This document shows, piece by piece, positions 48,948 through 61,577 of a stretch of 64,000 bases of DNA. Under the pieces are notes generated by a model. That model worked only from the letters and a program-made list of their open reading frames with translations, ran no database searches and was not told the origin of the DNA. Source of the stretch: Zygnema cylindricum. Its lineage: Eukaryota; Streptophyta; Zygnematophyceae; Zygnematales; Zygnemataceae. Location: the NCBI GenBank assembly GCA_037447655.1, contig JBBHKE010000095.1, positions 1-64,000 on the forward strand, read 5' to 3'. The position numbers were made by a program, and so were the translations under genes. How positions within the stretch are numbered: the stretch's first letter is position 1; each line of letters begins with the position of its first letter.

Positions 48948-49395
48948 TGTTGTCGTCGCTTAGTCAACGTTGGTCATAAAAGTCGAGCCGACTATGGTCA
49001 TGTAGTACGAAACTCTTGAGTGCCTACAACATACTTCGTCACAAGTGGTCCTCGCTCGAATCTCGTCTGTCGAATTAATTGGCATCAACGATGCATACTT
49101 GATCGCGTACAAGATATTTCCGCGATGTGCGGTTTATACTCTGTCCGTCCGATTTTGAGACTCCAATCGTTCGATGTGTGACACATGTATGTGGGCGTCG
49201 GCGCCATTCTGAAATTCCTGCACTTTCCTCAAGTGACGACGCGTGTCCCTGTATAAGTACGATACACTCTATTGTCCTTCTACTAAGTAACACTATCAAA
49301 GATAAGTATTACATCTGTATAGACAAAAATATTATAAGGCCTAAAGCTCCCTTCACAACTCCATCTATTGAGGACAAAGCTTTCTAAATCCAACA
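48948..49395 (-). repeat. LTR of copia A (3' LTR, 448 bp)
   Basis: Pairs with 54978-55427 over its whole length at roughly 88-90% identity by eye. Borders are the inverted TGTTG...CAACA. Confidence 0.8.
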
Positions 49396-49409
49396 CTCCC
49401 CTAAAACTT

Positions 49410-52400
49410 TAGACTCAGTTACTCACTTAGCCAAATAACATCTCTACAAAACTGTAAATTAGGAATAGGAAGGGCATACGTTAACATATCAGCTACCATT
49501 CTTTCATCCAGTAAATAACAAAATTTAATGATTATAGCAAGCACCTTTTCTTGAACAAAATCCATTCTGACATCCATATGTTTACTCTTAAAATGGTGAC
49601 TGGGATTGGAGGCTTTGACAATGGCTGCTTGGTTGTCACACTAGATGACCTGTGGTCCTGTCTGCATGTAGCCAAGTTTATGCAAAAGTGACTTAACCCA
49701 TAAGAGTTCTTTGATGGCAGAACTTACTGCCATGTATTCAGACTCCATTATAGAATGAGGTGTGACCTTCTAGAGCTTACTGCTTTCCAATCTGTATGAC
49801 AAAGCTGGTCGTTGATTTTCTGCTGGGCATGTTGCCATAGCTAGGATCGCTCCAAGTTTGCAATTTCACTTCTACTCCTCTAACAACAAGTTCGAGGTTC
49901 CGAGTACCTGCTAAATATCTCTATCTCAGAACTATCTCACAACTCTCTTTGCAGCTACCTTGTCTGTTCTCTTAGAATTTTGCAAACTCCTACTTAAAAC
50001 ACCAACAGCAGTTGCAACATCATGCGTCGTACAATTCATAAAATAAATGAGGCTTCCCACTACCTGCCTGTATGGTTTTGTAAAATCCTTCTCTTTCGAT
50101 TATAATCTCTCACTAACCATAATGCCTCAGTCAGAATCACTTCCCTCTAATTTTTGCCTGAACTCTATAGGGGTTACACACCATTTTACCTCCATTTTGA
50201 ACTTTTCCAGCATGTTTCCTATAGCCTCTTTTTGAGTTAGCATGATCAGATTCTTGTTTCTATCTCTCTCTATCTATATCCCTAAGATATACTTGGCCTC
50301 ACCGAGGTCTTTCATTTCAAATTGATCTTAATGCTGCCTTTATGCGGTTTATTTCACTCATGGATTTGCTGATAAGAAATAAATCATCTACATACAGAGC
50401 AATATAAAGTACTCTATCTTCACCCTGCAGAACATACACAGAATGGTCTTAATTAATTCTTATTAAACCTAGCCCATTTTAAAACTCATCCAATTTTAAG
50501 TTCCATTGTTTAGGGGCCTGTTTCAACCCATACAAGGATTTCAACAATTTGCACATTTCAACAATTTGCACACTAAGTCTTCTTTCCTTTCTCTTCATAC
50601 ATTTCTAGTTGCTGCATATAGATGGTTTCCTCAAGTTCCCCATGCAGAGTCTTAACATCCATTTGATGTACATCGATATTTTCAATTGCAACTAGACTTG
50701 ACAAATTCTGACAGTTAAAATCCTTACAACAGGAGAGAAAGTCTCCTCAAAATAAATCCTTTTGTTTTGATTGTACCCCTTGGCCACAAGTGTGGCTTTG
50801 TATCTTTCTATGGTGTTGTTCGAGTTCCGTTTTACCTTAAACACGTTTTTGCTGCCGATGGCTTTTCTCTCCGGAGAAAGATCCACCAACTCCATCATTT
50901 GAGCCTCCATGATTGACTTCATCTCGTCATTTGCCTCTCAATTGAGTGGGTTCTTTCGGGTGATGAGAAAGCTTCCCGAATGGTCACAGGTTCTTCTGAG
51001 GCGGTAGAGTAGACAAAGTGGTTCTTCTGAGGCGGTACAGTAGGCAAAGTGCGAACTTGATTGCAAACGGGTGTTGGATCTCCTTCCCTCCGGAAATTCT
51101 GAGGCTGAGATCGATGGATTCTGAGCGTTTCGTGTCTACCTGGTAACTGGTTGTGTAGGCTCCAACAGCGGTGGTAACTGGTTGTGTAAGCTCCAACAAC
51201 GGTGGTAACTGGTTGTGTAAGCTCCAACAGCGGTTGTGCTGGCTCTGATTAAACAGGTTGAGGAGTTCATCAGTCTTCATAAGCGGAGGATGATGTACCT
51301 GAAAATAAGTCGTCTATTTGATGTGGAAAATCACATATTTTTGCACTTTGTCTTGTTGCGGTTGGTCTGAACAGATCAGCTGATTCATCTTCATCTTTTA
51401 TAATTATGTTCCTTGACACAAATATTTTTTGTTTTTTCTAGAACAAAGACTCAATACCCTTTCGAGTAATCATCGTATCCCATGAGAATACCCGGTAATC
51501 CTTTAGGCTCTATTTTCCAAGTGTTTTGAGATGAATTTAGGATAAAACACTTACTCCCAAATACTTTGAAATAACTGACTAGAGGTTTCCTTCTTGTCCA
51601 TAACTCATATGGAGTTGTGCTAACTGACCTTGATCCAATCCCATTTTTAATGTAAACTGCGCAATTAAAAGCCCATGCCTTGAATTCAGATCTACATTTT
51701 TATCTGCCTTGAATTCAGATCTACATTTTTATCTGCAAGCATAGACCTATCAATTTCTGTCACCGTTCTATTAAGCCTTTCCAAGACACCATATTGTTCA
51801 GGTGTATAGGGAACTTACACCGGGTGACTAATACATTCTTGGAGAAGAAACTGTTCAAATTCTTTAGACGTATATTCTCCTCTGTTGTTCGATCTGAACT
51901 CCAAAATCGGGACCCCGTGTAGTTTTCTGCCCAAGGTTTGTAGTGTTTGAAAGGTCCGAACACCTCACTCTTTTCTTTCATGAAATATACTTTAGTGAAC
52001 CAGGAGAAATAATCAGTAAAGGCAACCATAAAGCGAATCCCTCCAGAAGATGGCACATGAGCAAGTTTGAGAACATCAGAATGGATTAGTTGCAAAATTT
52101 TTTTTTGACAAGTGTTCCGATTCTTGGGGAAATGGTTACTTGTGTATTTTTCCCAAAAAGCAACCATCACAAGTTTTAACTGGCTAATCTGTGAGGGAAA
52201 CACCTCACACTTTGCTAGCTTTTACCATCTTGTTCAAACTATTATAGTTCAGATGTCCTAATCTCTTATGCCATAACTCATTTTCAGACATAACACTTGA
52301 GTTGAGAACATCAATTTTTTTACATTCAGCCATATTCATACGGTACATTTTGCTTCCATCTCTAGTTCTTGTAACGGCCACCTTTCCTAACTTACTAACT

Positions 52401-52700
52401 ACCTGCCTACCCCCTTTAAGGGTGACTTCAAAACCTTTGCTTTGTACTAAAGATGTGGAAAAAAAAAATTTCTTAAAGTTTGGGGCATACAAAACATTGT
52501 GTAGAGTCCTTTCAACTGACTTTCCCCCTGCATCAACTAACAAGGAGACATCACCCTCAACATTTGTTTGGACACTCATGCCACAGGCATAGTAGATATT
52601 CTTTGTAGGAGTTGATTTCATATTTGTAAAATTCGCCTTGTTCCAGCACATGTGGGACGACGCTCCGGTTTCCATGATCCATCCTGTATCCTTTCAGCCC
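49410..52700 (-). pseudogene. Copia A pol remnant (protease, integrase, RT, RNase H)
   Basis: From high to low coordinate: a protease motif of the DSGASSHM type at about 52675 (Asp of the D-S/T-G changed); a GAG-pre-integrase segment ELWHKRLGHLNYNSLNK; integrase core with HSDV and FTDYFSWFTKVYFMKEKSE at 52.2-51.8 kb; RT with ERYKATLVAKGYNQ near 50.8 kb and YVDDLFLISKSMSEIN at about 50395-50340; and RNase H with MESEYMAVSSAIKELLWVKS near 49.7 kb. Multiple stops and frame changes separate these. The integrase-RT linker contains three 31-bp direct repeats, and a 31-bp exact doublet lies at 51676-51735. Confidence 0.85.
51142..51234 (-). repeat. Three 31-bp direct repeats in copia A linker
   Basis: Units 51142-51172, 51173-51203 and 51204-51234 start GGTAACTGGTTGTGTARGCT and differ by one or two bases. 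31 is not a multiple of three, so each unit shifts the frame. Confidence 0.9.
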
Positions 52701-52772
52701 TCTATTGACGCCGTCATAGCAAATAATTATGATTCTTCCTGCTCAATGAAGTTTAGAGACTCATCACCTTAG

Positions 52773-53506
52773 GGTGACGTTCCATCAGGCGAAAAGTGGT
52801 GTAGTTTACAGAAATCCGCGGCCCTCCGTACCAAATTGTACCGTCTATTTTGTTTTTATATGAAAAACAACATTACACAGAATCTTGGCGATACTCTCCG
52901 AAAGTCTTGGAGGTAATACTGGCCATCGGATGTTCATCTGCGAGGAGTTTGCGTCATTTTTTTCTATAACTATCAACCCACCTCCAGAAGGTCGGTTGGC
53001 AGATACAGAAAAAAAAAATCGTGACACGCTGACGATTAAGCTACGTGTCATGATGGAAAACCAACAAAAAATCTTAAGATTTGCACATGACACGCGCTTT
53101 CCAAAATACAACCGAAAATAAAAACGAAATTCGTAACATTCCCTCGTCACGCTATTTTAGGTAACTTATGTTCGTCACACTATTTCTCTGAAAGGACTTG
53201 GGTTTTGTTTGAAAACTGAAACCCTAAAAAATGAGCTGGCGTACAGACTAGCGTTTGTAAAAAGTAAAAAGGTTTTGTCGTATGATTACTTCGTACGCAG
53301 GTACATGGTACGGAAATCCAGTTTTGAAGTTAAGTTTGTCAGTGCTACAAATCTGAAAGATATTCAATATTGGATCGTAGTTTGCGTGGCGCCATTCAAT
53401 TTATAACACGTGGCTTACAGATTCTACGTGATGGAACATCAACTCAATCGACCCGGTCTGTAGAGTTTGCCGTACAATTACAAAAACGTATGATGGAAGT
53501 TCACAA
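52773..53506 (+). mobile_element. MITE family D, copy D2 (734 bp) inserted in copia A
   Basis: Homologous to D1 along its length, with GGTGACGTTCCATCAGGCG at the left and TGATGGAAGTTCAC at the right. It is flanked by a 20-base direct repeat, TTAGAGACTCATCAYCTTAG (52753-52772 and 53507-53526, one mismatch), derived from copia A sequence. Confidence 0.8.
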
Positions 53507-53529
53507 TTAGAGACTCATCATCTTAGCTT

Positions 53530-54520
53530 AGAAAAGCACAAAAACATTGCATTGTTGTGTGACTGATTTCTTGAAAAGCCTCAGTGTGATTGATTTCTTC
53601 AAAAGGCTTGGTTAAACGAATTTTGCTGCTAGCGAGGCCTATATTATTCTGTTTCATTTTCCTTTGCCTTAATTAAGTTTAGGACGGCAGCTGTATCCAT
53701 GACCTCGTTTAGAACAATAAAATCATGTTGTAGATGACAGTCCATTCTAGCCTTGATTAAACTGTTTAAATTGACCTTGATTTTGATTAAACTAATCCCT
53801 TTGGTGGTTAAATTGGCTTATTTATTGATAAAATTGATTTTACTTGTCAAAGTCCGTGCTTAAAGCTTGTACTTGTTTTTCTCCATTAAGGACATTAGAC
53901 GTAGCTTCCTCCTATAATATAATATTGATGGCTAATTGTAATGTCCAGCTAGACTTATCATGGTTGTTCAGCTTTACAGATGCATCTTTCATACTGTTAC
54001 ATAGGCCTCTAGTGACCAATGCAGCCTGCTAGAATTTAGGAAAAGTACCACCTGCACATGCATGTGCATCGATAAGAGTCTAAAATTATCAATATATTCG
54101 GCCGTAGTTCCCCCCATAGTTCACTCGAGTATTTGTAATCCCAGATATGCCCAGCCAACAGAAGTTCCTCTTGAACATTCGCCTTTTCATAAGACGTTTT
54201 GAGTGATTTCCAAATATCAATTGCCTTTTTCATCTTGAGACGTGACATAACTTAATTTTTTGAGAGACACAACTCAGAGTGTTTTGACCTTGGGAATTTT
54301 TCTTCGACCTTTTTGGATTTGCTTCATCAAGTGATCCGTCCAATATATCCAATAAATTTGCAGTTTCAAAGTAAGATTCCACCATATCCGCCCAATAAGC
54401 ATACTTCTGTCTATTGAAGATAGGAATCCTTGAGGAAAGGCCCATAACATATTGTTATATGACAACTGGTGCAGGTGGAGCTGCAGCAGCAGTTGTAGAA
54501 GTTGACATGATTAAAACAGA
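53530..54520 (-). pseudogene. Copia A gag remnant
   Basis: Minus-strand pieces include a Ser/Thr/Ala-rich start near 54509, then SSRIPIFNRQKYAYWADMVE and SYFETANLLDILDGSLDEAN, followed by a frameshift and further gag-like pieces (DIWKSLKTSYEKANVQEELL). The same blocks occur in copia B gag, so the two elements are related although their LTRs differ. Confidence 0.75.
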
Positions 54521-54977
54521 AGCTAACAAGTATCCTATCAGATAGTTGTTTTCAAGACAGTACCAAGTAAACCCCCGTGGTCCAATTTACACATATTTCA
54601 ACACAGTTCTAATACACCATTCACACTATCAATTCTAAAAATTATAGTCTAATTGACCTAGTAAACTAAAGATATAGCATCTGGAAGTTTCCCAAAAACT
54701 ACCTTAAGATTATCATAGTCCCAAAACAATATACATAAATTTCACTAAGTCCTAAACTTTATACTTTGAGTGGGTGTCTACAGCTCAATATAAAATCAGG
54801 TGTTAGTACTGTACTGTGATACGACAAAGTACCTAAACTCTACGTCAGTGTATCGATAGTACTTCCTAAACCCTAATTGCTACTTGCCACTAAATCAACA
54901 ATGAAACACTATTTACTAATGCGCTAAACTACAAACAATTATTCTCCAAATATATACAGATCAAACCATACAACTAA
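54521..54977 (-). other. Untranslated leader between copia A 5' LTR and gag
   Basis: About 450 bases without a frame. TTAGTTGTATGGTTTGATC directly after the LTR end is the likely primer-binding region. A similar word, TTAGTTGTACGGTTT, also follows the 3' LTR outside the element. Confidence 0.4.
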
Positions 54978-55427
54978 TGTTGTCGTCGCTTAGTCATCGT
55001 TGGTCATAAAAGTCGAGACGACTGTGGTCATGTAGTACGAAACTTCTCAGTGCGTACAGCGTACCTCGTCACAAGTGGTCCCTGCTTGAATCTCGTCCGT
55101 CGACTTGATTCGCATCAGCCATTTATACTTGAACTCGTACAAGACATTTCCCTGATGTTTGGTTCTAACTCCGTCTGTCTGATTTTGAGACTCCTATCGT
55201 TCGATATGTGACACGTGTATGTGGGCGTCGGCGCCATTACGAAATACCTGCACTGTCTTCAATTGTGGATGCGTGTCATTGTAGAAGTACGATACACTCT
55301 ATTGTCCTTCTACTACTGTAACACTATCAAAGGTAAGTATTACATTTGACTTAGACAAAAATATTCTAAGTCTTAAAGCTCCCATCACAACTCCATCTAC
55401 TGAGAACAAAGCTTTCTAAATCCAACA
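54978..55427 (-). repeat. LTR of copia A (5' LTR, 450 bp)
   Basis: Partner of 48948-49395 with the same TGTTG/CAACA borders. Its outer edge lies 25 bp from the start of the transposase pseudogene. Confidence 0.8.
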
Positions 55428-56114
55428 TTTTCTACGACAATTGTACAAGAGATGGCGTACAACATCATTATACATTTGAAAGAGGAGCATACACTGATTT
55501 TTTTTGACAAATTGGGACGTGAAAGGATCACACGAATTACAAAAAGGTGGATCCAAAGGTTTCATGAGAAGCACAACATTGTCATTCGTGCCCAAAAGGG
55601 AAAATTACAAAGTAGTCCGGAAAAAGAGGAACACATTGAGAAAACCACGGCGTATCACTTAGCTGTTCTAAAAAAGGGCTTCCTTTCGGGAAAGACTTAT
55701 ACTTTATTGCCATCTATGGTATTGTAATGTTTTTTTTGTGTCAAAATTGTTGCTTTTATCATACCTAAAGTACTTGCATTTCTTACTCAACTTTGTTTCA
55801 TTGTCATTGTCTTCATTGTGTGAATTAGGTGAGTTTGACCAAGATTTAGTGGAGATTATGGATGAGACCCACTTGATATTGAATATAGACAATGGGAAGA
55901 CAATAGGCTTCCGTGGCGATGAAGTTGTGAAGTATACCCACGTTGCAAGTGGAGGCGAATCCATGACTTTGATGGTGCGTCTCACCGGAGGGGTGATTGC
56001 ACGGATTGAATCACCAATGCTTGTTCTCACAAACCGTAATAGGAGTTACCTGATTCACAATCTCCTTGACGATATTCCAGGTATACATCCATTTGTTTGT
56101 TTCTTTTAGTATTG

Positions 56115-56385
56115 AATTGTTTGTTTCTTCCCTCTACCTTTCTTCTCCCCTCTCCCCCTTTTCCACCTCTTCTCTCCCCCCTCCTCTCATCAATCCCTCT
56201 CCCTCTCTCCCTCCGCCCCCCCTCTTCATCTCTTATCCCATTTTCATCCTATCCCATTTCTCTCTCCATTCACCCTCTCCCTCTCCACTTCCTCTCTCCG
56301 CCCTCCTTCCTTCCCCCCTTGTCCATTCTTCTCCCCTCATCTTTTTTATCCCCTTCTCTTTCTTTCCCTCCTTCATGTTCTTTAA
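56115..56385 (+). repeat. CT-rich low-complexity tract
   Basis: About 270 bases almost purely C and T on the plus strand. It lies in the apparent second intron of the transposase pseudogene, where it resembles an oversized polypyrimidine tract. Confidence 0.85.
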
Positions 56386-56673
56386 TTTAATGTCATTTTC
56401 GTTTTCCATGTAACCAATAACAAGTGTGTGCTATCGCATCAGTCGAAGGGATGGAACGACAAGAGAGTCTTCCCCTAATGGTTTGAGGACTGGAGGTCGT
56501 ATGAAGCGATCCTTATGGTCGAGAAAAAATAGTGTTCTTTGATAATTGTGGCGGACATAATATGCCCAAGCAGTTGAACCGCGTTTTGGTTGCCAAAAAT
56601 ACGGTTTAAACCTTCTTTCCACCTAGTGCTACGCACTTGGTGCAACCAGTGAATTCTTTTGTAATATTAAAAA

Positions 56674-57522
56674 TGTTGTTTTTAGAAAGCTTTAGTCCTC
56701 TCTATGCCTCATCTGTGAGGGAGAGAGAGAGCTGTTCAAGACTTAAGTTATTTTTGGTTGAGTTCTGTTCAGTATTTACCAAAATTAGTGTGACAGTGAA
56801 GTTGGGAGTTCACGGTTCATTCACACTTGGACACGCGTCGTCACTTGAGAGAAATGCGTGAGTATGTCCTCCGTGGACGTACAAAAATTCGGCGGGACCA
56901 CGGTACTTCGTAAAGTCACAACTATGGTGCCAAATCCTCTAATCGGTCGGCTGACAACCGCCGCCAACAAATACTGAAAAGGCATGACTAGATCACTATC
57001 ACTTTACGTTATTGGAACTTCGGTGTAAATATATGGTAGAACAAAATTTTGTCTGTAGTGAATTAGTTGTTTAGTGTTGAGAATATGGTTAATGACATAC
57101 CTTCAGTATACAGGTATACTCACAATATTTGTTGTGTTAGAATGTTAGATGTACGGCTAGAATGCCTCCGTACAGCTTAGTGTAACATCAATGTATAAAA
57201 GTAGGACTTAGTAAATTTTGATTCATTAGAAACAAATGATATGAAAAACTGTACACTCGATTTTATGAAAATTCACCTCTAAATATCTCACAGATCTGTA
57301 AGCAAAATTAAGTGAAATTTCATGTGTGTGTTTTTTCGTATGATATCTACATTGTGGTAGATTTGTAGGACAATTGTGTCCTTGTGTTGAAAGTTATTGT
57401 CTATCAAAGTTGTTGTTTTGCCATTGGTATTTGTGAAAGCTTCCTCTCTTGTTTTGTTCTACAATGACTACTACTGCTGCTTCTTCTTCATCTTCAATAC
57501 CAACACTTGTCTAAGAACAACA
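56674..57522 (+). repeat. 5' LTR of copia B (849 bp)
   Basis: Same length as its partner at 61578-62426, with scattered substitutions. The last 60 bases contain an ATG that opens the Ser/Thr/Ala-rich gag N-terminus, so gag appears to start inside the LTR, as in yeast Ty1. Confidence 0.85.
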
Positions 57523-58215
57523 GGTCACGGGCCCGCCTTCACGAATTCCAATCTTTGATGGACGTGAATATCTGTATTGGGCAGATTTTTGGTTAAGTCT
57601 TACTTCAAGCAAGTGAAACTTATTGATGTCTTAAATGGTTCCCTGGCAGAATCTGATGCCAGCTTTGATCAGAAAAATGACCAAGCTATGCATTTAGTGA
57701 AGCTTATGATATTAAAAGAATTACATATGACATATATTAATGTTACAAAGGCATCAGATTTGTGGGATGCTTTGAAATCTTCTTATGTTAGAGCTAGTGA
57801 CCAGCATGAGATTATAACTGCTGGTCAGATCTATGAGTATAAGTACACAGGGAGTAGCATGGTGGAATACACTAATCGGTTTCGAATGTTATTGTCAGAA
57901 AATGCATGTTCTCTGGGGACTTTCTCCCCTTATCATCAGTCCATGATTCTCTTAAAGGGGCTACCTAGTGAATATAAAGGAGCCTCGGATGAAATGAAAA
58001 AATTGTCCAAACCTCTTTGGAATTTGCAAACAGCTATAGAGTTTATCTTGTCAGAAGAAGCCACTCAAACAGTTTTAGAATCTGGGAAACCAGCTTTAGC
58101 CTTCATGGCTCAATTTCAAAGAGAAAGTAGATATCAAGGGAATCGGTTTAATCCATAGTTTGAGAAATGTGTTTATTGTTATACTGATGGTCACTCCTTC
58201 AGTGCTTGTCGTTTA
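57463..58215 (+). pseudogene. Copia B gag remnant
   Basis: Starts at ATG 57463 within the LTR, meets TAA at about 57511 and shifts frame near 57580. It then runs open for 193 codons (57577-58158) with the UBN2/retrotran_gag pattern (KSYFKQVKLIDVLNGSLAES, SDLWDALKSSYVRASDQHEI, MILLKGLPSEYKG). After TAG at 58157 follows a CCHC zinc knuckle, CVYCYTDGHSFSAC. Homologous to the gag of copia A. Confidence 0.85.
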
Positions 58216-61200
58216 TATATAAAAGCTCTTGAAACAGGTATCTTCCGGAAAGGATGGAGACATCACGGACCTTCTATTCCTCTAAGACCCACTAATAAAA
58301 CTGTAACGTTTTCAGCGGAGGATACAGAATTGGAGAAAAACAAGATCGAGGAAGAAAAACCTAATGTGACCAGTTTTCCGAAAACTGATGACAAAGAGTT
58401 ATTTGCTCTCGCCAAACTCGACATGACGGAAGGAGAAAAGGACCTCGGATGGATAATGGATTCTGGCACCTCTTCACACATGTGCTGGAACAAGTCTTAG
58501 TTTAAGGAGATGTCTTCTATTCCTTTACGTCTGATCTTTTATGCTTGTGACTATGCTATTGAATCAAATGCCAAAGGAAATATAGATCTCGAATGTGTGA
58601 TAGATGGAAAGGTTGTTAAGAGAACTTTGTACGATGTCTTGTATGTTCCAAAGTTTAAGAAAAATATGTTTTCTACGTCTGTAGCTGAAAGCAAAGGCTT
58701 TGAGGTTCTCCAGAAAAATGGCAAGAAAATAGTGAGCAAGGATGGAAGAGTAGCTCTAATAGGAACTAGGGCCCAAACTTTTTATACCGCATGGACTTGG
58801 CTAATAAAATTGATTTTGCTTACTCTAGTGTCCCATGTGATAATGTTTTGTGGCATAAAAGACTTGGTCATGTGCATATGAGAGACTTACTAAGATGATA
58901 AATAATGATATGATAGAGGGAGTCAAGCTCGGTCAAAAAGAGTCTCATGTTTGTGATGGTTGTGCTCTCGGAAAGCTTCACAAGCTTCCCCTCACACAAG
59001 TTTTTGATCATCGAGCCACAGATCTCCTTGGTATTATTCACTCTGATGTCTTCGGCCCTTCCAAAGTTCTCTCTCTTGGTGGCAGCTGCTATTTTGTCAC
59101 CTTTACAGAAGACGTCTCTCGGTACAGTCGCTTATACTTCATGAAGGAGAAGAGCGAAGTCTTCACTCACTTTAAGCACTACAAAATCTTGGTGGAGAAA
59201 CTTCACGGCAAATCTATTCTTGCTTTGCGGACGGATAATGGTGGAGAGTATGTATCTAATGCCTTTGCTGATTTCTTGAAAGAAAATGGCATCTCTCGGA
59301 AATTTACTGCTCCGTACATACCGGAACAAAATGGTGTGGTCGATAGACTTTATTGAACTTTGACTGCATGTGCTCGCTCTATGATGGGCGATAAAGGTGT
59401 GGATCCAAAGTTTTGGGGGGAAGCTTTTCATTGTGCTTCCTACATCAGAAATAGAGTAGAAACCCGAGCTATTAAGGGTAAAACACCTTATGAAGTATGG
59501 ACAGGCAGAAAACCAAATGTTGGTCATTTTAGAGTCTTCGGTAGCAAATGCTTTATCTTGAATAATCTTCCTAATTGGACGCTTAGTCCAAAATCTATAC
59601 CTGAAGTTTTCCTAGGATATGATGATGAATCTGTAGGCTATAGAGTGTATAACCCTCAGAGAGGATGCCTTCAAACAGCTAGGAATATTCAGATTAAAGA
59701 AGAGAGTCTATCTGTGGATGTTTTTAGTATGGATGCAGCTGAAAGGAATGAGAAAATATAAGAGTATATCATTCTTGAGCAAGTACCTTTTACTCCATCT
59801 CCTTCTACTTTCTCTACCTCTTTTCCAAATGTCTCTGTGCCTTCAGATCATACTTTCGGAGCTTCTCCTACCACTACACGCCCTTTGCGGAACACTAGGG
59901 GACCAACAGTTCTCGCGTCAGATTTTCCTGGGGAAGAAGACAAAGCAGCAGCCTTCGAGGCGACCGAGTGGAGAGTGTTTTTTTTTCAAGCACAAGGGAG
60001 CCGCTTACTATTCAAAAAGCCTTTTCCGTTCCTGAAAAGGATCATTGGATCTTGGGTGCAAATGAAGAGATAAAGTCAATTATGGAAGCCCAAACTTGGG
60101 AACTTGTGTAGCTCCCACCGAAAACGAAAGCTATCAGTTGTAAGTGGGTCTTCAAATTAAAATTGAATTCCGATAATACAATTGAAAGATATAAAGCTAG
60201 ACTCGTCGCTAAGGGATTTAGTCAGAAGGAGGGAATTGATTATGAAGAGACCTTCTCTTCTGTGAGTTTTGCTGTCTCTTGCAGCAATAGAGGATATGGA
60301 ATTGCATCAGATGGATGTTAAGACGGCTTTCTTGCATGGTGATTTGGAAGAAGTAATTTATATGAAGCAGCCAAAGATGTATGCAGAAAAAGGGAAAGAA
60401 AATCTGGTCAGTAAACTGTTGAAATCGTGGTATGGTCTGAAACAGGCTCCGAGACAATGGAACCTGAAATTAGATGAGTTTTTAACCAATCTTGGCTTTA
60501 CCAGAATTAGTTCAGATCACTCAGTCTATGTAATGCAAGGTGAGGAAGGAGTGATTTACGTGGCAGTATATGTAGATGATTTGCTGTTGATTAGCAAATC
60601 TATCAATGAAATTAATAAAATAAAATCAGATCTGAATTCTCAGTTTGAAATTAAGGACTTGGGTGAGGCTAAGTATATTCTAAGAATTCAGGAGAAAGAG
60701 ATAGGAAACAGAGAATTATTTATCTAACTCAGAAAGAAGCAATCTGGAACATGTTAGAAAATTTTGGTATGTGAGAAGCAAAGGGGAGTGCTACCCCTAT
60801 GGAATTCAGGCAGAAGTTAGAGGGTACGGAAAAAGATGGTGGTGTTTTGATTGACAATTTTTTGGATTCAAGGGAGACAGATTCTATGATCTCCATTCCT
60901 TACTGGCAGATTGACGAAAAACCCCATCTATTTCATAAACTGTACTCGTCCAGACATCGCAGCCGCAGTTGGAGCTTTGAGCCAAAGCCTGCAAAATCCG
61001 AGGAAGTCTGACTATAAGGCAGCAAAGAGAGTTCTTCGCTATCTTGCAGGAACTCGAAATCTTAAACTCTCTCTCGGTGGAGAGGAACTCAAAATTCAAA
61101 TATGGAGCGATGCGAGCTACGGAGATATGCCCAGCTGACCCTCCACCACCGAATACATTTTGAAGATCGAAAGTGGAACTTGCTGCTGGAGCAACAAACT

Positions 61201-61556
61201 TCAGAAGGTAACAGCTCAGTCTACCATGGAGGCTGAGTACATGGCAGCTAGCTCGGCAGTTAAGGAGCTACTTTGGGTAAAGTCTTTTCTCCAAAAGCTT
61301 TTTTTTATGTAATCTGGATAATAGATTGTACGGTGTGACAATCAGCAGCAATCGCTATTGCATCTAATCCCAGTCATCACTTTAAGAGTAAGCACATTGA
61401 TATCAAGCTACATTTTGTAAGAGAAAAGGTGATGGGAAAAGTCCTTAAATTGAGTTATTTACCAGATGAGCAAATGGTGGCTGATATGATGACGAAACCG
61501 TTACATGCACCAAAATTGAAGTTCTGTAGAGAGGCATGTGGACAGAGTGACTAGTA
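58216..61556 (+). pseudogene. Copia B pol remnant (protease, integrase, RT, RNase H)
   Basis: Protease GWIMDSGTSSHMCWNK (58450-58500) is interrupted by TAG. Then a pre-integrase WHKRLGH piece and CDGCALGKLHKLPL follow. The integrase core shows all three acidic residues: HSDVFG (59040), RTDNGGEY (59230) and YIPEQNG (59320), followed by a stop at 59354. RT pieces include [50 protein letters not shown] and YVDDLLLISKS (about 60569). RNase H pieces are TRPDIAAAVGALSQ and MEAEYMAASSAVKELLWVKS. At least six stops or frameshifts are present. Confidence 0.88.
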
Positions 61557-61577
61557 GAGTCTAAAGCTTTAGGGGAG

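Larger units (their letters stand above)
48948..55427 (-). mobile_element. Ty1/copia LTR retrotransposon A, decayed, minus orientation
   Basis: Flanked by LTRs at 48948-49395 (3') and 54978-55427 (5') that begin TGTTGGATTTAG and end CAACA on the minus strand. A polypurine tract AGTTTTAGGGGAG abuts the 3' LTR. The order gag, protease, integrase, reverse transcriptase, RNase H is that of copia. Many stops and frameshifts make it non-functional. A MITE of family D sits inside it (52773-53506). No clean target duplication was found. Confidence 0.88.
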
